Below are positions 7,890 through 10,256 of a stretch of 10,256 bases of DNA, in pieces. Below the pieces are notes generated by a model. It was not told the origin of the DNA, made no database searches, and saw only the letters and a program-made list of their open reading frames with translations. The first letter of the stretch is position 1. Every line of letters starts with the position of its first letter. The DNA comes from an uncultured Opitutia bacterium (lineage in GTDB: Bacteria; Verrucomicrobiota; Verrucomicrobiia; Opitutales; UBA953), in NCBI GenBank assembly GCA_903868455.1, contig CAIPVK010000221.1, forward strand, positions 1 through 10,256, written 5' to 3'. Position numbers and translations under genes: made by a program.

Positions 7890-8596
7890 GCGAGCTGTGC
7901 CTCATCCTCGGCGCCGCCTGCGCGGCCCGCCGGGAGGTCGCGGAGGACCTGGCGCGCTTCGCCTGGCCGGACGGCGTCGCCACCGAGATCCTGGTCCCCG
8001 GACCCGGCGACGGCGAGGGCCGCTCCTGGTCGATGGAGGGCGCCGGGGCCCGCCTGCCCCGGGACGAGGGCAAGGCCGCGATCCTCCTCAGCGACGGCCG
8101 ACGCTCCCAGGTCGACCAGCTCGAGGCGCTTTTCCGCGACGCGCCCGCCGCGGGTTGGACGATCCGCCGCATCGTCACGGTGGTCGACCTCCCCCTGCTC
8201 CACCGCCGCCCGGCCCTCGCGCCCTGGTTCCGGGCCTGCGCCCACTTCTCCGACGCCGTCGTGCTGGCCGACCGGCACGGCGTGCCCAACGCCTGGCTCA
8301 GCGAGCTCCAGCGCGGCTACGCCGACGAGCTCGGGCCCTGCCTGCAGGTGCTGCTCCCCAAGTCCGGGGGCCTGCCCCGCCCGGCCGAGATCCTCGAGGG
8401 CGACGCGCGGCGCATGAGCCTCGTGCTCGACGACCTCGACGCGGTGGACGAGATGGAGTTCGACGAGGACAACCTGCCCGACGAGCCCTTCGACCTCGTC
8501 CGCCCGACCGACCCCTACTTCGAGCGCGACACGACGGGCCGGCGGGTGATCCACCTGCCCGACATCGCGGGCGAGCTCGCGGCGGACGCGCGCTGA
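7886..8596 (+). CDS. Hypothetical protein, possibly a degenerate P-loop/CobW-like protein with an acidic tail
   Basis: I do not recognise this 236-residue protein with confidence. Its N terminus LCLILGAACAARREVAEDL (4-22) sits where a P-loop would be in CobW/P47K-type GTPases, but the Gly-Lys-Thr/Ser is missing. IVTVVDLPLLH (96-106) resembles a Walker B strand with Asp101, and ACAHFSDAVVLADR (117-130) resembles the later CobW strand that precedes the guanine-binding loop. The C-terminal third contains a strongly acidic stretch (182-204) and a short conserved-looking end with IHLPDI (222-227). No signal peptide or membrane segment is visible, so it is probably cytoplasmic. Its ATG overlaps the aroC stop by 4 nt, pointing to co-expression with aroC. 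If the fold guess is right, it would be a nucleotide-binding-fold protein unlikely to hydrolyse GTP. Confidence 0.75.
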
Positions 8597-8603
8597 GCTC
8601 AGC
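8592..8603. repeat. 12-bp perfect palindrome containing both convergent stop codons
   Basis: GCTGAGCTCAGC is its own reverse complement. It carries the TGA stop of the plus-strand gene (8594-8596) and the TGA stop of the minus-strand gene (8599-8601), which converge with only 2 bp between them. There is no T-run for a terminator, so transcripts probably run into the opposite gene unless other factors stop them. Confidence 0.6.
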
Positions 8604-8922
8604 TTCCCGAGACCACGAAGGCCGCGAGGGCCTCGGCGTCGTCGAGCGAGGGCAGGCCGACCTCGAGGGCGGCGGCGGCGTGGGCGAGGCGCTCGGCCTC
8701 GGCGTCGTGGCCGGAGGCGGTCAGCAGCGGGAGCGCCAGCGTGAGGCAGGCGGCGGCGGCCACCGCGTAGGGGAAGAAGGCGAGGATGCGGGCGCGGCGG
8801 CGCTCGCGGGCGACGGCGACCAAGGCGCGGTCGGCGAAGCCCGGGGCGCGACGCTCCCGGCCGGCGCGGAGGGCGGCGTCGATGCGGTCGTCGATGGGCA
8901 GGCGGTCGGCCATGTCGTTCAT
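8599..8922 (-). CDS. Small single-pass membrane protein downstream of an ECF sigma factor, possible anti-sigma or regulatory partner
   Basis: The 107-residue product has a charged, Arg-rich N-terminal part (1-45), one strong membrane helix (about 46-69) and a short Ala/Leu-rich tail (70-107) that would face the periplasm. Its place right after a sigma factor gene on the same strand suggests a regulatory partner, with the N-terminal part meeting the sigma factor in the cytoplasm. The HxxxCxxC zinc motif of classical ZAS anti-sigma factors is absent, so this is inference from context. The start is uncertain. ATG at 8922 is chosen, with a second in-frame ATG at 8913. A TTG at 8949 would add nine residues and overlap the sigma stop as TTGA, like the other 4-nt overlaps in this window. 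No Shine-Dalgarno favours any of them. Confidence 0.72.
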   Translation of the reverse strand: MNDMADRLPIDDRIDAALRAGRERRAPGFADRALVAVARERRRARILAFFPYAVAAAACLTLALPLLTASGHDAEAERLAHAAAALEVGLPSLDDAEALAAFVVSGS

Positions 8923-8945
8923 AAGGGGAAACCCCGGGGGGAGGG

Positions 8946-9515
8946 TCAAGTTTCAGGGCGGAAATCCGGGCCCATGGCCTCGCGCAGCCGGAGGCGGGCC
9001 CGATGGATCCAGGTCTTCACCGCGGGTACCCCCGCCCCCATGACCTCGGCGATGGCCTCGTAGGAGAGGTCCTGCTGGACGAGCAGGAGGATGGCCGAGC
9101 GCTGCTCCTCGGGGAGCCCGGCGACGGCCAGGCGAAAGGCCTCCTGGATGTCGGCGACCTCGCGGTCGGAGCGATGCGAAAGGTCGGCCGGCTCGGGGGC
9201 GTCCTCCAGGGCGCCCGCGGGCTTGCGGGCGCGGCGGCGGCGCTCGTTGAGCAGGAGGTTGTGGGCGATGTGGAAGAGGTAGGTCGAGAGCTTGGCCTCG
9301 GGGCGCCAGCGGGGCGCCGCGCGGTGGAGGCGCACGAAGACCTCGAGCGCGAGCTCCTCGGCGGTGGCGAGGCTGCCGAGCTGGGAGGTGAGGTAGCCGA
9401 CGAGGCGCCCGTGGTGGCGCTCGACCAGGAGCCTCAGGGCGTGGTCGTCGCCGGCGGCGACCCTGCCCATGAGGCGGCGGTCCTCCTCGTCCGGATCGAC
9501 GTCGCTCTCGGCCAT
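8946..9515 (-). CDS. RNA polymerase sigma factor, ECF (sigma-70 family)
   Basis: The 189-residue product has the two-domain layout of extracytoplasmic-function sigma factors. Region 2 covers about 14-95, with a helix rich in Glu/Leu (about 52-64) and KLSTYLFHIAHNLLLNERRR (75-94) forming the -10 recognition and DNA-melting part. An acidic linker (about 103-123) follows. Region 4 covers about 124-180, with LPEEQRSAILLL (134-145) and the helix-turn-helix LSYEAIAEVMGAGVPAVKTW (150-169). It should direct RNA polymerase to a specific promoter set; the target genes cannot be told from the sequence. The ATG at 9515 has a weak purine-rich AAGAG a few bases upstream, the best ribosome-binding-like site in the window. 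It follows the protease-like gene after 42 nt and precedes the small membrane protein gene, so the three may be one operon. Confidence 0.93.
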   Translation of the reverse strand: MAESDVDPDEEDRRLMGRVAAGDDHALRLLVERHHGRLVGYLTSQLGSLATAEELALEVFVRLHRAAPRWRPEAKLSTYLFHIAHNLLLNERRRRARKPAGALEDAPEPADLSHRSDREVADIQEAFRLAVAGLPEEQRSAILLLVQQDLSYEAIAEVMGAGVPAVKTWIHRARLRLREAMGPDFRPET

Positions 9516-9557
9516 CGTCTCTTCAACCCCGGACGGTCGCCGGCGGTTTCGGCGGGC

Positions 9558-10256
9558 TCACTTCGCGGCGGGAGCGGGGGCGGCGGCCGGGGCGGCCAGC
9601 GCCTTGGCGCCGGCCTCGAGGAATCGGCGGAGGGTCGGGACGGGCACGACGACAGGCGTCATGCCGAGGCCCTGCCCGGATTCCATGTCGTCGGACTCGG
9701 GCTTGGCGGAGGTGATCCCGGCGAGGCGACCCTCGAGGTCGAGGACGGGGCACCCGGGGTAAGGAAGGTGGATGACGGCGAGGGGGCGGGGCTTGGAGAT
9801 CACCGCGCAGACCTGGTCGATATCGGCGCGCGGGGCGCGCTCCATGCCCTTGCCGAGGCGGCCGAGCACGACGACCTCGTCGGCGACCTTGAGCGGGAGG
9901 TCGGCCCATCGGTCGAGGGCGACCAAGGGCTGGGCCGGCTTGGCGACGGGTCCGAGGAGGGCGAGGTTGAGGTCCTTGTCCTTGATCGCGACCTTGGCGG
10001 GCAGCTCGGTGCCGTCGGCCAGCACGATGAAGACCTCCTTGACGTCGGAGACGACCGAGAGGCGCAGGGGGCCGCCGGGAGTCTGGACCGTGCGGCCGTC
10101 GGCCATCGCGCCGGGGTCGATGGCCGCGGCGGAGACGATGACAAAGCCGTCGGGCGAGACCACGGTGCCCAGGGTCTCGACCGCGCGGTCCTGGCTCTGG
10201 GAAGGCTGGTCGCCGGCGGAGATGGTCATCGAGACCGTGGCGCGGACGACGACGAC
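9558..10256 (-). CDS. Trypsin/HtrA-like domain protein with an apparently lost catalytic triad, open at the right edge
   Basis: The visible part resembles the protease domain of HtrA/DegP-type (trypsin-fold) proteins. Numbering from the in-frame ATG at 10229: GTVVSPDGFVIVSAAAI (21-37) matches the strand that normally ends in TNxHV, with SAAA in place of the histidine. DGTELPAKVAIKDKDLNLALL (72-92) matches the DG-x-x-x-A ... D-x-ALL block, with Asn88 where the aspartate would be. PYPGCPVLDLEGRLAGIT (156-173) matches GNSGGPLxNxxGxxxGI, with Pro in place of the serine. All three catalytic residues therefore seem replaced. The tail is Ala/Pro-rich (207-223). No PDZ domain is seen. The frame stays open upstream of the ATG to the window edge with a V-rich, protease-like strand, so the true start, and any signal peptide, probably lies outside. 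It may act as a binding or sensing protein for the adjacent sigma factor. Confidence 0.8.
   Translation of the reverse strand, partial: VVVVRATVSMTISAGDQPSQSQDRAVETLGTVVSPDGFVIVSAAAIDPGAMADGRTVQTPGGPLRLSVVSDVKEVFIVLADGTELPAKVAIKDKDLNLALLGPVAKPAQPLVALDRWADLPLKVADEVVVLGRLGKGMERAPRADIDQVCAVISKPRPLAVIHLPYPGCPVLDLEGRLAGITSAKPESDDMESGQGLGMTPVVVPVPTLRRFLEAGAKALAAPAAAPAPAAK

Noticed and set aside
8599..8949. Zinc-binding anti-sigma (ZAS) identity for the small membrane protein
   Set aside because: The HxxxCxxC motif is absent; the N-terminal part contains no cysteine, so only a context-based regulatory role is proposed.

Overview
The window is very GC-rich (about three quarters G+C by eye) chromosomal DNA from a diderm bacterium with meso-diaminopimelate peptidoglycan. 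A small DUF3568-like lipoprotein, the style of the MraZ protein, and the near-absence of Shine-Dalgarno sequences suggest the Verrucomicrobiota (Opitutia-like), but this placement is only tentative. No mobile element, CRISPR array, rRNA or tRNA was recognised.

Left part (1-5946, minus strand): the start of a division and cell wall (dcw) cluster in the classical order mraZ, rsmH (mraW), ftsL, ftsI, murE, murF, with murF running off the left edge. The four junctions from rsmH to murF are all 4-nt stop/start overlaps (GTGA, then ATGA three times), so the block looks translationally coupled. It supplies the regulator MraZ, a 16S rRNA methyltransferase, the divisome protein FtsL, the septal transpeptidase FtsI, and the two ligases that add meso-DAP and D-Ala-D-Ala to the UDP-MurNAc peptide.

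Divergent intergenic region (5947-6293): this holds three perfect TGGGT repeats spaced exactly 10 bp apart just upstream of mraZ. They match the known MraZ operator and overlap a candidate promoter. Two more GGGGT repeats lie in the same 10-bp phase. An AT-rich island with short palindromes and a GC-rich hairpin upstream of the lipoprotein gene follow.

Middle (6294-8596, plus strand): a small lipoprotein gene with a strong intrinsic terminator, chorismate synthase aroC starting only a few bases after that terminator, and a 4-nt-overlapped gene for an unrecognised protein that looks like a degenerate P-loop (CobW-like) protein with an acidic tail.

Right part (8599-10256, minus strand): a convergent group made of a trypsin/HtrA-like protein (open at the right edge) that appears to have lost its whole catalytic triad, an ECF sigma factor, and a small single-pass membrane protein that may be its regulator. 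This is the least conventional part of the window. The rest is mostly ordinary housekeeping.
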